From NCBI GenBank assembly GCA_016584305.1, contig JACEEZ010013467.1, positions 89,501-153,500 on the forward strand: a stretch of 64,000 nt of DNA, read 5' to 3'. Under the pieces are notes generated by a model, which did no database searches, was not told where the DNA came from, and saw only the letters and a list, made by a program, of their open reading frames with translations. The stretch is from Chionoecetes opilio (taxonomy: Eukaryota; Arthropoda; Malacostraca; Decapoda; Majidae). The number at the start of each line of letters is the position of its first letter. Position 1 is the stretch's first letter. Shown here one piece after another: positions 33,120 through 43,800 of the stretch. The position numbers and the translations under genes are program-made.

Positions 33120-33480
33120 GTCACCCCTGGTCAGTGTCCGCACCTCCCGCCAAGTGGCAGCATGCTCAGCTGTCGTATTGTTTACATTTGGGCACACAAC
33201 ATTCACGGTTCACCTGCACAGCCTCCGTCAGTCACCTGACTCCCACTGCCCCTGGTGCAAGAACATTTCTGAGACTATTGAACACTTTCTGCTGCCTCCC
33301 GCCAGGTGGCAGCATGCTCAGCGGTCGTATTGTTTACATTTGGGCACACGACACTCACGGTTCACCTGCACAGCCTCCGTTAGTTCCCTGACCCCCACTG
33401 CCCCTGGTGCAGGAACGTCTCTTGAGACTATTGAACACTCTGCTGCCTCCCGCCAGGTGGCAGCATGCTCAGCGGACGTA
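33120..33480 (+). pseudogene. Tandemly duplicated LINE ORF2 C-terminal zinc-finger-like piece
   Basis: A unit of about 150 bp is repeated about 2.3 times, beginning CCTCCCGCCAAGTGGCAGCA. In a plus frame it reads SPDSHCPWCKNISETIEHFL. The CPxC...ETIEH(F/I)L pattern is the conserved Cys-His motif near the end of many LINE ORF2 proteins. Inferred capture of a LINE scrap, later duplicated. Confidence 0.6.
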
Positions 33481-33572
33481 AAAGTCCGCGGCGGGGTAGT
33501 TGATACTGTCGGTTGCCGGACAGTAAATACTAAGTAGGATAAACGTCCGGGGGTGGGTAAATGGCATCGGAC

Positions 33573-33575
<3 letters not shown>

Positions 33576-33611
<36 letters not shown>

Positions 33612-33646
33612 ATATATGTATATATATGTGTATATATATATATATA
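33576..33646. repeat. (TA)n microsatellite, left of Tigger
   Basis: TA tract with TATG/TGTG variants abutting the Tigger terminus; its counterpart is at 36865-37016. Confidence 0.95.
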
Positions 33647-34067
33647 CTGTCGGACCCCGCCGAACACGACAGTTACGGTCCTGACACCCGTCGTGCACGG
33701 CAAAAATTCGTGTTCGGCGAATAACAGGTTCAATAGGAAAATAGGGGTACGTTCCCAGACCATCACTTTTTGGGGGTTTAAAAAAAAATTTCACTTCTTT
33801 TTGATAAGTAAAAAAATAGGTTACGTTCCCAGACCCTCATTTTTGGAGGTAAAAAATGTTTACTACTATTTTTGGGTGAATAAGATGAAGGAAACAACTG
33901 TTATTACAATTAATATTTTTTTATTAATAATAAAAATACCTTAAAACTAGAAAATGGTTTTCATTAACTATAAAAAAATAGAGGTAACAGGCTGCTTGGC
34001 TGGTGTAGCAGGAGGCATGGCTGGTGTGCTGGGTGGAGATCACTCACTGTCTGTATCATCTGGATCA

Positions 34068-36593
34068 TCAAAAGCCACATAATGGGATGGGAGAGACAGA
34101 TGACATTGATGAGGTAGTATTATCTGGTGTAGCAGGAGTAACAGGCTGCCTGGCTGGTGTAGTAACAGGAGGTGTAGCAGGTGTAGAATGCTTCTTGGCT
34201 GGTGTGCTGGCTGGAGATGGTTTGAAGAAAGCTGTGATGGGCTTTTGGCAAGCAGAGGCCTCCATGCTCCTTAAAGTTTCCTTGTAGGGTATAAGGCCTT
34301 CATCCACAACTCTCTTGAACTTGATGCTCCTCTCCTGTATGGGGTCTTGGTCAGTGAAGAGCTCTGTCAAGTTATCTGCTTCCCTCAGCAAGTTTCTCAA
34401 TTTCATGATGGTAAACACAGGCCTTGTCTCTGTGTCGTCATCTTCATCAGCATCATCACCTGCTTGGTCATCCTCATTCATCTGGATAATCTCTTCCACT
34501 GAAGTTGCTCCATGGGAGTCAATGAGTTCTGCCACATCCTCCTCAGTCATGTCAGAGAAGCCTTCACCCCCAACAGTGTGTGCCAGGTCTACAATGTCCT
34601 TCATTTGCTGAGTGACTGCAGGGAACCCATTGAAGTCGTTGACACACTCAGGCCAGAGTGCATACCAACAGGCATTAAGGGTGCTTGGCTTCACTTCATC
34701 CCATGCCTGCTTGATGGTCAAAAGAGCATGTCGGATGTTGTACTGCTTCCAGAAGTCCATGAGAGTCATCGTGCTGTCGTCTTCCATCCTCTTGAGTGCT
34801 TCTCTGTACACAGCCCTCTGGTAGTTGCACTTGAATGTCTTGATCACACCCATGTCCATCGGTTTGCAACAGGGAAGTTGTCCTTGGGGAAGGTAGGAAA
34901 CGCACACATTCGGATAGTCCAGGTTAAGTGCCTGTGAAGTGTGTCCACCAGCATTATCCACTAGCAGAACTGCCTTAAATGCCAGATTTTTCTTGGACAT
35001 GTAGAGCTGCACTTCTGGCACAAAATGTTCGTGGAACCACTCCTCAAACACCTTCGCTGTCACCCATGCCTTCTTGTTTGATTTCCATACCACTGACAGA
35101 AAACGCTTGTTGAGTCCCTTCAGAGCACGTGGGTTGGCAGCACGATACACAAGGAGCGGTTTAATCTTGCAGTCCCCTGCAGCATTCCCCACAAACAGCA
35201 GTGTCAGACGTCCTTAAATGCCTTGAATCCTGGTAACTTCTTGACTTCCTTGTGGATGTAAGTCCTATTGCCCATTTTCTTGTAAAATAGGCCAGTTTCG
35301 TCCCGTGTTGAACACCTGCTCAGTAGGTAGTCACTGTCTTCATCAGGGACTTGAAGGTGCTGAGGTATGCCTGCGCCCCTTCCTTATCAGCTGACCCACT
35401 CTCACCTGTGAAAAAAACGAAGAAAAAACCTTTTCATTATGGGAATATGGCAAGTCAATAGATAGATAGATAGAAGTGTGAAAAAATATTTAATGCTCTT
35501 CATTAACGGGAATATAGCACGAGTCAATATTAGATAGATAGAAGTGTGAAAATATATTGAATGTTTTTACCTGTGCGAGCATGTTGTGCAGGCTAAAACG
35601 CTGCTTGAATCTATGGAACCACCCATGGCTGGCAATAAACCCGGGGGCAGGGGAGGATCCAGAAGGCTCCTTCTCTGCTAGGTGGTCGTAGATGCTCCTC
35701 GCCTTTTCCCTGATGGCTACGCCGTCCACGTTGCTCTTCCGCTGGTCCACTTGCTCTGATATCCACCTGTTATGCGTAAATGACAAGAAAAAAACAATGC
35801 GTAAATACAATGGTACTGTACAACGGTAATGCCTCAACAACACACACACAATGCATGCATGCTAACACACCTGCACGTAGCACACACACACACACACACA
35901 CGCCTCAACAACAGCCCACACCACCGCAGCACCTGTTAACACACCTGCACGTAGCACGACACACACACACACACCACATGCCTCAACACAGCCCACACCA
36001 CCGCAGCACCTGTTAACACACCTGCACCTAGCACAAACACACACACACATGCCTCAACACAGCCCACACCACCGCAGCACCTGTTAACACACCTGCACGT
36101 AGCACAACACACACCAACACACACACACACACCCGTAGTAATATACGTAGTAACATAGGGTAAATAAACATACTTTATTCATATGAATAATAATTAACTC
36201 ACCTGTAACACCCTTACACACCACCCGAGCACCTGTTTAGCACACCACATGTAGCAACACACACAATAACATAAACTTTATTTATATGAAAAATCATTAA
36301 CTCACCTGTTCAGTATTTTCTCCATCTTCTCTAGCAGCGGGTCATGTCGGCTCACAGAAGCCACCTTGCTAGAGACATCAGCACTCTCTCGCACGCTTTG
36401 TCTTATTTTTTTCACGGGTCTTCCAGATGGTACGAACAGTGGCCTCATGCAGGCCAAACTTCTTGCCCGTAGCAGACCAGCCTAGGCCACTATCAATCAC
36501 AGCAAGCACATCCATCTTCTCCGCTAGGGACAACACTTTCCTCTTCTTCTCGCTTGACCCTGGAGTAGGTGGAGCCGAACGCTTGGAAGACAT
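34068..36593 (-). pseudogene. Tigger transposase, three exons, frameshifted
   Basis: Exon 1 (36306-36593) starts MSSKRSAPPTPGSSEKKRK, a CENP-B N-terminal (psq-type) HTH with VRTIWKTRE. Exon 2 (35571-35766) is the second HTH (IREKARSIYDHLAEKE, SHGWFHRFKQRFSLHN). Exon 3 (from 35405 to 34068) holds the DDE domain: DETGLFYKKM, then LLFVGNAAGDCKIKPLLVY, RALKGLNKR, VLLVDNAGGHTSQ and LPQGQLPCCKPMDMGVIK. Exon borders match CAG/GTGAG, CAG/GTAAA and acceptor ...TTTTTTTCACAG. Frameshifts: a 7-A run in exon 1 (about 36410), one near the exon 2/3 junction, GGGA near 35300 and one near 35207. The last 374 codons are open with an acidic tail. Not functional as it stands. Confidence 0.88.
35822..36140. repeat. 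CA-rich ~80-bp tandem repeat inside Tigger intron 1
   Basis: Four imperfect units with the word CACACCACCGCAGCACCTGT then TAACACACCTGCAC and (CA)n. Each unit carries ACCTGT words, which are antisense of ACAGGT, so the intron holds many decoy splice-like sites. Confidence 0.85.
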
Positions 36594-36864
36594 GGCCAGC
36601 AGGAGCAGCACGACGTGAGGCAACAGCAGCACGAGCAAGAGAGAGAAAGACTACGTGTAGCAGCTCTGGCGGCCCAGGCTGAGCGTGCCCAGGCTGTCCC
36701 CGGCAAAATGGCCGCCGACAGCATCGACAACATCCGCCGGGAAATTCAAATTCATGTTATCGCGAGTAAAACTCATGTTCGGCAAGTCATGGGATATTTT
36801 ACCTATTCGTGTAAGTGCGAGTTTCGTGCAGGGCGAACTTGTGTTCGGCGGGGTCCACGTAAAT

Positions 36865-37020
<156 letters not shown>

Positions 37021-37320
37021 TTTATTTTATTTGCGATTCCCGACTTTTGCGGTTCCCGGACCAGTGCTCCCCCCTATTAGTCCGGGAAATTGAGGTTTGT
37101 GTGTAATACTGTAGTTTCTACCATCACCACCTCAGCCATCCCCTCTACTACCAACACTACCACTCCCACCATCCCTTCTACCACCACCACTACTACCATG
37201 CCCTGAAATCCGTGACATCATCAACTACAACTCATACCTGGGATAGGTAAAATTTGTGTATCCTACTGTTGTGTAAAGCTTGCAGTCCCCCCCCTTTTAT
37301 TTTATCACGAGCCGCCACTG

Positions 37321-37380
37321 GTGGTAGTAGTATAGTGGTAGTGTATATGTATAGTGTATATGTATACCATATAGTGGTAG
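37321..37380. repeat. AGT/TATGTA-rich short repeat
   Basis: Continuation of the GGTAGT repeat beyond the hAT element, with TAGTGTATATGTA words. Confidence 0.7.
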
Positions 37381-38287
37381 GGCCAGCCGAGGCTTAGGGC
37401 CGATTTCTCAGTCGTCCCCTTTCGTTGGGGTCCTTACCAACGAGCGGCCATTTCCATCCCCAACACAAAATCCGATTTTCTTAGTCGTCTTTTGGGCCGC
37501 TGTTTGTTTGTATCGATCCATAGATTGGAACCTTCGGGACGCCGCGTTGGGGACCTAGTGCCTCCCCAACGAAGCTTATTAATGCAATTTTTATCAAATA
37601 CCACTAATTCCTACTTCCATATGGTTATATTTTCTTCTAAAAAAGATGTAAAAATTATCAGACAACGCATCAACAACTTAGAGGGTTATAATGAAAGAAA
37701 AAGAAAGGTTTTAAAAGAACTTGGATGGCCGCGGTGAATGCACGTCACCAGCTGTCAAGCAGACAACATATTTTTCACGGCCATCTGCCTTAATAAATTA
37801 TTTTATCTGTCACCCTATATTCTTATATAATTCAGTAATATTGTAGGTATATATGCGTAAGATATACAAAAGTGGTTATATGTGAACTTATTATAAATAA
37901 AAGTAATAATTATAAATGAAAATTTAAATTATATATAATTTAATATAATATAATTTATATACATATAATCAAATATAACAAAATATAATTTATAAATTAA
38001 AGTGAATATTATAAATAATCGTTGTTATTATTGATGTGGGTAAATAGTAATTATTTACTGACTTTGGATGGAATATTTACATTTTCCGCCACTCAGGCAT
38101 ACCAACAGTACCGAATCTGCCGTCTTTGATTCGTTGGTATCCTTACCATGTTGGGGAGCTCATGGTTCACGAAAACAGCGACTAAGAAATCGGATCTCTT
38201 TGTTAGTAAGGACTGTTACCAGGTTGGTAAGGCTTTTGGTTAGGGAGCTTGCCAAAGGACTAAGAAATCGGCCCTTAGTCTGGCACT
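37380..38287. mobile_element. hAT right terminus split by a Harbinger-like MITE
   Basis: 37380-37396 (GGGCCAGCCGAGGCTTA) and 38278-38287 (GTCTGGCACT) plus GAG together equal the hAT right end seen at 31158-31186. The insertion lies exactly at TTA. Confidence 0.85.
37397..38274. mobile_element. PIF/Harbinger-type MITE (TTA target)
   Basis: Ends GGGCCGATTTCTCAGTC and, inverted, GGGCCGATTTCTTAGTC (16 of 17 match). Flanked by TTA on both sides (37394-37396 and 38275-38277). A 3-bp TWA duplication with GGGC ends fits PIF/Harbinger. It holds an 81-codon frame (37492-37737, ending KVLKELGWPR) of unknown meaning, possibly a residue of an accessory protein. Confidence 0.9.
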
Positions 38288-38475
38288 GAGCAACACGGTG
38301 ATGGTGTGTAACGGAAGAATCTTGTGATGAGTTGCAGTGGACTGCAGGGTATGTGTAAGCAGCCACGGTGGTAGCGGGTAGCGGTAGGCAGCGTGGTGAG
38401 TTATATCACGCCTATGAAGGGCGCGCCCGGTGAGTGACGAGTTACCTCCTTAGATGACGAATGATGCAGGGATAA

Positions 38476-39290
38476 GAACATAAGAACATAAGAAAATAAG
38501 GAAGCTACAAGAGGCCGCGAGGCCTACACGTGGTAGTTCCTGTCGCCTAACACTACCTACATCCACCTTTCATCCCCATCCATGAACCTATCCAGCTCCT
38601 CTTTAAGCTCCCTAATGACTCCGCACTAACTACTTGTCTACTGAGACCATTCCATTCATTCACCACCCTATTTGTGAACCAGTTTATCCCTATTTCCTTT
38701 CTAATTCTACGCTTTTCCAGCTTGAATCCGTTACTTCTTGTTCTACCCTGGTTAAAAGCCGTAAGAACTTTTCCTACCTCTCCTTTATTAAATCCCTTTA
38801 TCCACTTAAAAACTTCGATCAGATCGCCCCTTACTCTGCGTCTCTCGAGTGAGTGTAATTTTAATAACTTCAATCTCCTCTCATACTAAAGTTATGCATC
38901 CCTTGTATCATTTTGGTCATCCTTCTCTGCACTGTTTCTAACAAGGCTATATCCTTCCTGTAATATGGAGACAAAACTGAACCGCATGGTCTAGGTGAGG
39001 CCTGACTAGAGCCAGATAAAGCTTTAGAATAACTTCTGCACTTCTACTTTTAACACTTCTGGTAATGAATCCTAATACTCTATTAGCTCTATTTCTGGCC
39101 TCAATACATTGTTTCCTAGGTCGGAGGTCTGGGCTCACCCCCACTCCAAGATCTTTTTCACCTTCTGATCTTTCGGATATATAGATATTACTCGGCTCGC
39201 CGTATTGCTGTAGTGTATTGTATCTACACGTGAAGGGGGATAATAAGAGAAGCCAAGACAACAAGTCCGGCCAGCTCGGCACAGCCGAGA
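38476..39290 (-). pseudogene. LINE ORF2 3' part (CR1-like clade) with 3' end
   Basis: Longest copy of the family. Minus-strand frames give SERSEGEKDLGVGVSPDL, KQCIEARNRANRVLGFITRS, SAEVILKLYLALVRPHLDHA, then after a break LLKLHSLERRRVRGDLIEVF, KWIKGFNKGEVGKVL, NGFKLEKRRIRKEIG and NWFTNRVVNEWNGLSRQVV. This is the thumb and C-terminal region following the reverse transcriptase. It ends with the ACATAAGAACATAAGAAAAT border. It is 5'-truncated at about 39290, and a gap near 38880-38945 breaks the frame. Confidence 0.9.
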
Positions 39291-39374
39291 CAAGTGAGAG
39301 CGTGCTAACGCAGTGAAGTGTTGTGAGGAAGTGAGGAAGTCAGAGGAACTGGAGGATGACGTCGCCGGCGCAGG

Positions 39375-40244
39375 CAGGGTTGTGAACTTTTGTAGGCCAC
39401 ATTATCGTACCGAGCCACCAAAATTATCGTATTTTCAGATAGATTATCGTACAACCTTAGCTAAAATAATATAGGCAGTAGATAACTATATACTTCATTG
39501 AATTCAGCATTCCACATATACAAATATTTTCACTTTTCACCAAAATATATAATATATCCAATTATGACACAAAATTCCATGTTAATTTTTTTTCCCCATA
39601 ATAAATTAAATTAAATAAAACAAAAATATATCTAGTAACACATAATGACTCAGAAGAAGCTGAACTCGAGAAGTCTACATAAAGCTATCATCCTCAAAAG
39701 AAAAGAGGAATTCCTGTTCCTCCTCTATTCTTTTATCCTCTGTGTCAGCTGGCGCTTTTAATGATAGTGTGTCAGTTGTCATCGACATATCATATCATGT
39801 GTAGGAATGAAAGTAACACAATCTGCCTTATCCTTAATTACACACTGCGCTGCTGGAACAGAACCAAGTAGGGTTCCCGTCACAAGTCAGTGTCTTACCT
39901 TTGTCTTGGTAAGGTTAATCTTGCTAAATACCCTCTCACAATCTGCGTTCTAATGCGGCAAGCAACGGTCCAAATCCATGTCATGCAAAGGATCAGAAGT
40001 CAAACTCAAAACTCTCTCCTCTCTCTCTCTCTCCTCTCTCTCTCCTCGCGGAAGTTGACAGCGACAGATTTTTTTTTTTTTTTTTTTTTTCGCGATGACA
40101 ATTTTTGTATGACTATATAATGTAATTATATGTGTGAGTCAATTATCGTATTTTCGTGTACGATTCTCAGCCATGCATCGTACATCGTACGGATAGTCAA
40201 ATTATCGTACAAATACGATAATTATCGTACAGTTCACAACCCTG
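39375..40244. mobile_element. hAT-type MITE with ATCGTAC subterminal repeats
   Basis: Ends CAGGGTTGTGAAC and GTTCACAACCCTG. Words ATTATCGTAC and GTACGATAAT recur near both ends. The TSD is not clear (GGCGCAGG against CGCATCGT). The interior is A/T-rich with a poly-T run at 40070-40090 and CTCTCT. No transposase. Confidence 0.78.
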
Positions 40245-40548
40245 CGCATCGTCGCGAGCAGCAGGGTGACCTGAGCTGCCCATAGACAAAAGCTAGGTGC
40301 CAGGTGTACGTATACAGCCAGCGGTTGCCAGAATATCAACATATGATAATTACCAATACCACCATTACAGGTGACCAGTGCGCTACACAGGCCTGGGAGA
40401 GATGCACACCGGAACTGCGGAGGCTCCGGCCAAACTCCCTTATTATGCTGCCTACGGATCGGAGACAGGAAAGAGGAGAAAGACAAGAGTAGACGCGACC
40501 CCTAGCGCTCCGATACGAGACTCCTCCGAGAGTCTGTGTGTACTCACA

Positions 40549-40590
<42 letters not shown>

Positions 40591-40912
40591 AAAACTACCA
40601 ACCCCAAAAAATGTTGAAATCTTTAGAAATCTGAAATTTCACCGCATACAACTGAGCCAAGATGCTTCTACCACTACAACTACCACTACCACAGCTACCG
40701 CAGTCACCACACTTGTCTCCAAAGAATCTCCGCACCTATAGACACCCTCCGTAAATTCTTCCTCCATCTCTCCGATCTCTCCGGGGAGAAAACGTAAACA
40801 AAAAAATTCCCGTAACCTCAAAATATTGGAAAATCTACCACATACCACCGAACAAAGATGCTTCTACCACTATAACTACCACTACTACAGCTACCACATT
40901 CACCACACTGAC
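40245..40912. other. Probable intron/flank of the DNAJA3-like gene
   Basis: Contains a (GT)n run (40553-40581). A segment 40655-40720 is a diverged duplicate of 40855-40915 (GTAGCTGTGGTAGTGGTAGT on the minus strand). No further DNAJA3 exon (Cys-rich zinc domain) is recognisable here. Confidence 0.5.
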
Positions 40913-41134
40913 CTCCTGGGCAGCACCGAAAACAAAGACACTCTCGGCAAAATCCTCCTCTGCGCCTCTTTGTCCTCCAGAGCGAAAGTCTTCGAATATC
41001 CGTCGGAATAATTCCTCGGGATCCACCGTGGTTTGATATCTGCACTGTTGGTTGGCTTGGGGTCCTTGTGTGTACTGATTGGAAGCCTCTCCGGTTGCAT
41101 CATAGTGCCGCCTCTTCTCTTCATCCCCTAGGAC
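40913..41134 (-). CDS. DNAJA3/Tid1-like exon (linker after J domain)
   Basis: A 222-bp exon, phase 0 at both ends. The acceptor is ...CCCCTTCTACAG and the donor GAG/GTCAGT. The reading is VLGDEEKRRHYDATGEAS, then TVDPEELFRRIFEDF, then ESVFVFGAAQE. VDPEELFRKIF is diagnostic of the DNAJA3 (tumorous imaginal discs) family, a mitochondrial Hsp70 co-chaperone. VLxDEEKRxxYD is the end of helix IV of the J domain. It joins in phase to the exon at 43430-43640, where EAYE is followed by VLGDEEKR. Downstream exons lie outside or are lost. Confidence 0.88.
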
Positions 41135-41263
41135 CTGTAGAAGGGGTTGTTATAGTATTGGTGGTAGTTGGATGTGTATCGTGTTGGGTCTCGTTTTGAA
41201 GAGGAGGATGAAAGGAATTGTGTGGTGGTGGTTGTAGTAGTAGTAGTGGTTATAGTAGTTGTA
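41135..41263. other. Intron 3' end upstream of exon 40913-41134
   Basis: The 95 bp adjoining the acceptor (CTGTAGAAGGGGTTGTTATA up to GAAGAGGAGGATGAAAGGAA on the plus strand) is repeated next to the acceptor of the preceding exon (43641-43740). The first 22 bp also recur at 42474-42495. Confidence 0.75.
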
Positions 41264-41584
41264 CAGCCAAATTCCCAACATCCGACCTCCAAACATCCGA
41301 CTTGTCCAAACAACCAACTTTTTTCACCACCACATTGTGTCTTGTTTTGGCCATTTATTTACTTAGTTTTTTTTAGTCTTTAGAAAACATTGATTTGTGG
41401 CTTTTTTATGCATAAATTTTACTTTCGCGTATACCACTGGATCGGCCTTCAAGAGCTGCAATTTTTATGTTCTATACCATTTTGTCCTTACGTTTATGGT
41501 TACTGTGATATCCGAACATCCGACTATTCCAATTATCCGACCTACCTTCGGTCCCCCCAAGGTCGGATAATTAATACTTAGCTG
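41264..41584. mobile_element. TA-targeting MITE, family 5
   Basis: Flanked by TA (41262-41263 and 41585-41586). Ends CAGCCAAATTCCCAACATCC and, inverted, CAGCTAAGTATTAATTATCC, with ATCCGACC/GGTCGGAT subterminal words repeated. The TIR is imperfect, so the boundary is tentative. It lies in the DNAJA3-like intron. Confidence 0.55.
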
Positions 41585-41586
41585 TA

Positions 41587-41782
<196 letters not shown>

Positions 41783-41790
41783 AGGGGTTA

Positions 41791-42444
41791 AGCCCCGTCC
41801 ACACTGTGCCTCATGACGCGCACTCTGTTAGTGGCGGTGTTGAAAATGGAAGTTTACAACACCGCCATGCGTCGTGCTGAGGTAATCCAGCCAGCCCGAT
41901 TGCATGGGCATGCTGAGCTCCCTCAGTGCTGCACTTGGCTCCATTGAGGGAAGACGCCGCTCGCCGCGCTCCATGATGTATATCAATACATGGTATTATC
42001 AAACTACCAGATGAATGAGATGATATTTAGGAAGACTGAATGTACCATCATCTTCACAAGACACTACTGCGTGTCATGAATAGGAATAAATTACAGTAAA
42101 CTATACCAAGAATAAGATAATAAGACCAAAGCGAAATAATGCATACACATTTTTTCCTCTCACACCTTATTTTATTCAACTCCTTGTTATTCCTGTAATT
42201 TTGCTTGCATTGAATTTTTATTTACTGTGGAATCAGCACACTTTTTCCGATTTTCATGGTATGTGATACGTCTCAATGCGAAAATATATAGGTGGTCAAA
42301 AACTGCAATGAACATTAATCAAACTTGTGACGGAGTGTCGCCTCCCCGCCATGGCGGTGAGGCACAGTTTGGACACTCGGGTGGGCATTCAACACATCCA
42401 CCTGCCTCGTGTACCTCTGCATGAGGCACAGTGTGGACGGGGCT
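41791..42444. mobile_element. PIF/Harbinger-type MITE (TTA target) in intron
   Basis: 25-bp perfect inverted ends starting AGCCCCGTCCACACTGTGCC (41791-41815 and 42420-42444), flanked by TTA (41788-41790 and 42445-42447). The interior has short inverted blocks (CATTGAGGGAAGACGCCGC region). No transposase. Confidence 0.9.
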
Positions 42445-42447
42445 TTA

Positions 42448-42777
42448 GTTAGAAAGGGTTGTAGTGTAGAAGCCTGTAGAAGGGGTTGTTATAGGTGGTA
42501 CTGGGTGTTATAGGTGGTGTTATAGGCCAGTCCTTTATGATGTAAAAACAAAAAACAAAAAAAACTTATACTGTTGGGAGTGGTGGTTCTGAAATCTAAA
42601 AAAATAAAGCTATTTCACACACACACACACACACTACCTCTCTCTCTCTCTCTCTCTCTTAAATTATCTCCCTTTCTCTCTCTTTAATTGTCACTTTTTT
42701 TTCTTTCTCTCTCTAATATGTAGTTATTCACCATTTTCTCTTAATATTTTTTTCTCACACACACTCTCTCTCTAAAC
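42448..42777. other. Intron sequence with CA and CT runs
   Basis: Contains part of the shared intron block (42474-42495), (CA)n at 42616-42634 and (CT)n at 42640-42659. No gene. Confidence 0.6.
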
Positions 42778-43341
42778 CAGTGGTTCCCAACGCTTTTGCA
42801 TTCGCGACCCCTTTCCCAAAATCTTGAAACCCACGTGACCCCTTGCTATCAGCAACCTGATTGAACTTTTTTTCTGTGAAGGAAAGGGAAATAAACATGT
42901 TAAAAAAATGGATTCATGAATTCTGTAAAATAAAGTAAATAGATAGATAAATACATTTCTCCAACCTAATTATTTGAGGATGAAAAATGTAAACGAACAC
43001 GATAATTCCTTCAATAATCTCAACATAAGAGTTTTCAACAGCAAGCCAACCCAGCCAGTGGGATGATTAGAAATTACAGCATTGGTCCAACTTTGGCATA
43101 ATAGAATAAATAAATAGCAAGCCACAGAGACTCGCTTCGTGCCTCCCACCATATAGGAACACAAATTTATGATAAAATGATCAAAACACGTTTTTTGCAC
43201 TGAAACAAAAGCAGAAAAATATAAAAGCATAAACAAATCAAATTGATGAGTTAAAAAAATATTCTCCTAAGCCATTTCTACAAGGCTTCGCGTCGCGACC
43301 CCCCTGCCTGCGCATTGTGACCCACCGGTTGGGAACCCTTG
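42778..43341. mobile_element. hAT-type MITE with perfect 8-bp TSD, in intron
   Basis: Left end CAGTGGTTCCCAACGC, right end GGTTGGGAACCCTTG (two mismatches to a perfect inverse). Inner GCGACCCC and GGGTCGC words mark a common hAT family. The flanking 8 bp CTCTAAAC are identical at 42770-42777 and 43342-43349. Confidence 0.93.
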
Positions 43342-43357
43342 CTCTAAACACTTAACA

Positions 43358-43363
<6 letters not shown>

Positions 43364-43420
<57 letters not shown>
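43364..43420. repeat. (CT)n microsatellite next to splice donor
   Basis: 57 bp of CT on the plus strand, ending CCCCCCTCAC, which is the donor of exon 43430-43640 (GTGAGG on the minus strand). Confidence 0.95.
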
Positions 43421-43422
<2 letters not shown>

Positions 43423-43429
43423 CCCTCAC

Positions 43430-43640
43430 CTCATATGCCTCGGCGACATCAGTAAACTTTTTTTTGGGCCGCCGGATCCTCTCTGTTAACATCTGGTTGA
43501 AACTTTTTAGCCAATTTATAGTAAGCCTTTTTAATGTCCTTTTCTGAGGCGTTTTTAGGCACGCCAAGAACATTATAGTAGTCCTTGGAGAGTGTGGTGG
43601 TAGTAGTGGATGTGGCAGTTGTGACTGCCTTGGCTGGTCC
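43430..43640 (-). CDS. DNAJA3/Tid1-like J-domain exon, damaged
   Basis: Exon between acceptor TCTATTCCAG and donor GAG/GTGAGG. The in-frame reading has a Thr-rich lead ([13 protein letters not shown]), then [40 protein letters not shown] and, after a one-base surplus in an 8-A run (about 43457-43464), [11 protein letters not shown] domains stimulate Hsp70 ATPase through an invariant HPD. Here the residues are QPD (CAA for His). Length is 211, so removing one base gives 70 codons, phase 0. The loss of His and the frameshift suggest a pseudogene or a duplicated decaying copy, unless both are sequence errors. Confidence 0.87.
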
Positions 43641-43800
43641 CTGGAATAGAAGTAGAAGGGGTTATTATAGTGGTAGTAGTGGTGGCTGGATGTGTGTCGT
43701 GTTGGCTCTCGTTTTGAAGAGGAGGATGAAAGGAATTGTGTGATGGTGGTGATGGTGGTGATGGTGGTGATGGTGGTGGTGGTGGTGGTGGTGGTTACAT
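43641..43800. other. Intron 3' end with duplicated block and (GGT) repeat
   Basis: 43650-43740 is the second copy of the intron-end block described at 41135-41263. 43740-43797 is GGTGAT/GGT repeat. Confidence 0.75.

Larger units (their letters stand above)
33652..36856 (-). mobile_element. Tigger (pogo/CENP-B-like) DNA transposon
   Basis: The 16-bp ends GGACCCCGCCGAACAC (33652-33667) and the exact inverse (36841-36856) enclose a reverse-strand Tigger-type transposase. TA tracts lie on both sides. The terminus may extend a few bases outward to TA (TACTGTC at the left, ACGTAAA at the right). Length 3.2 kb, close to full-size Tigger elements. Confidence 0.9.
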
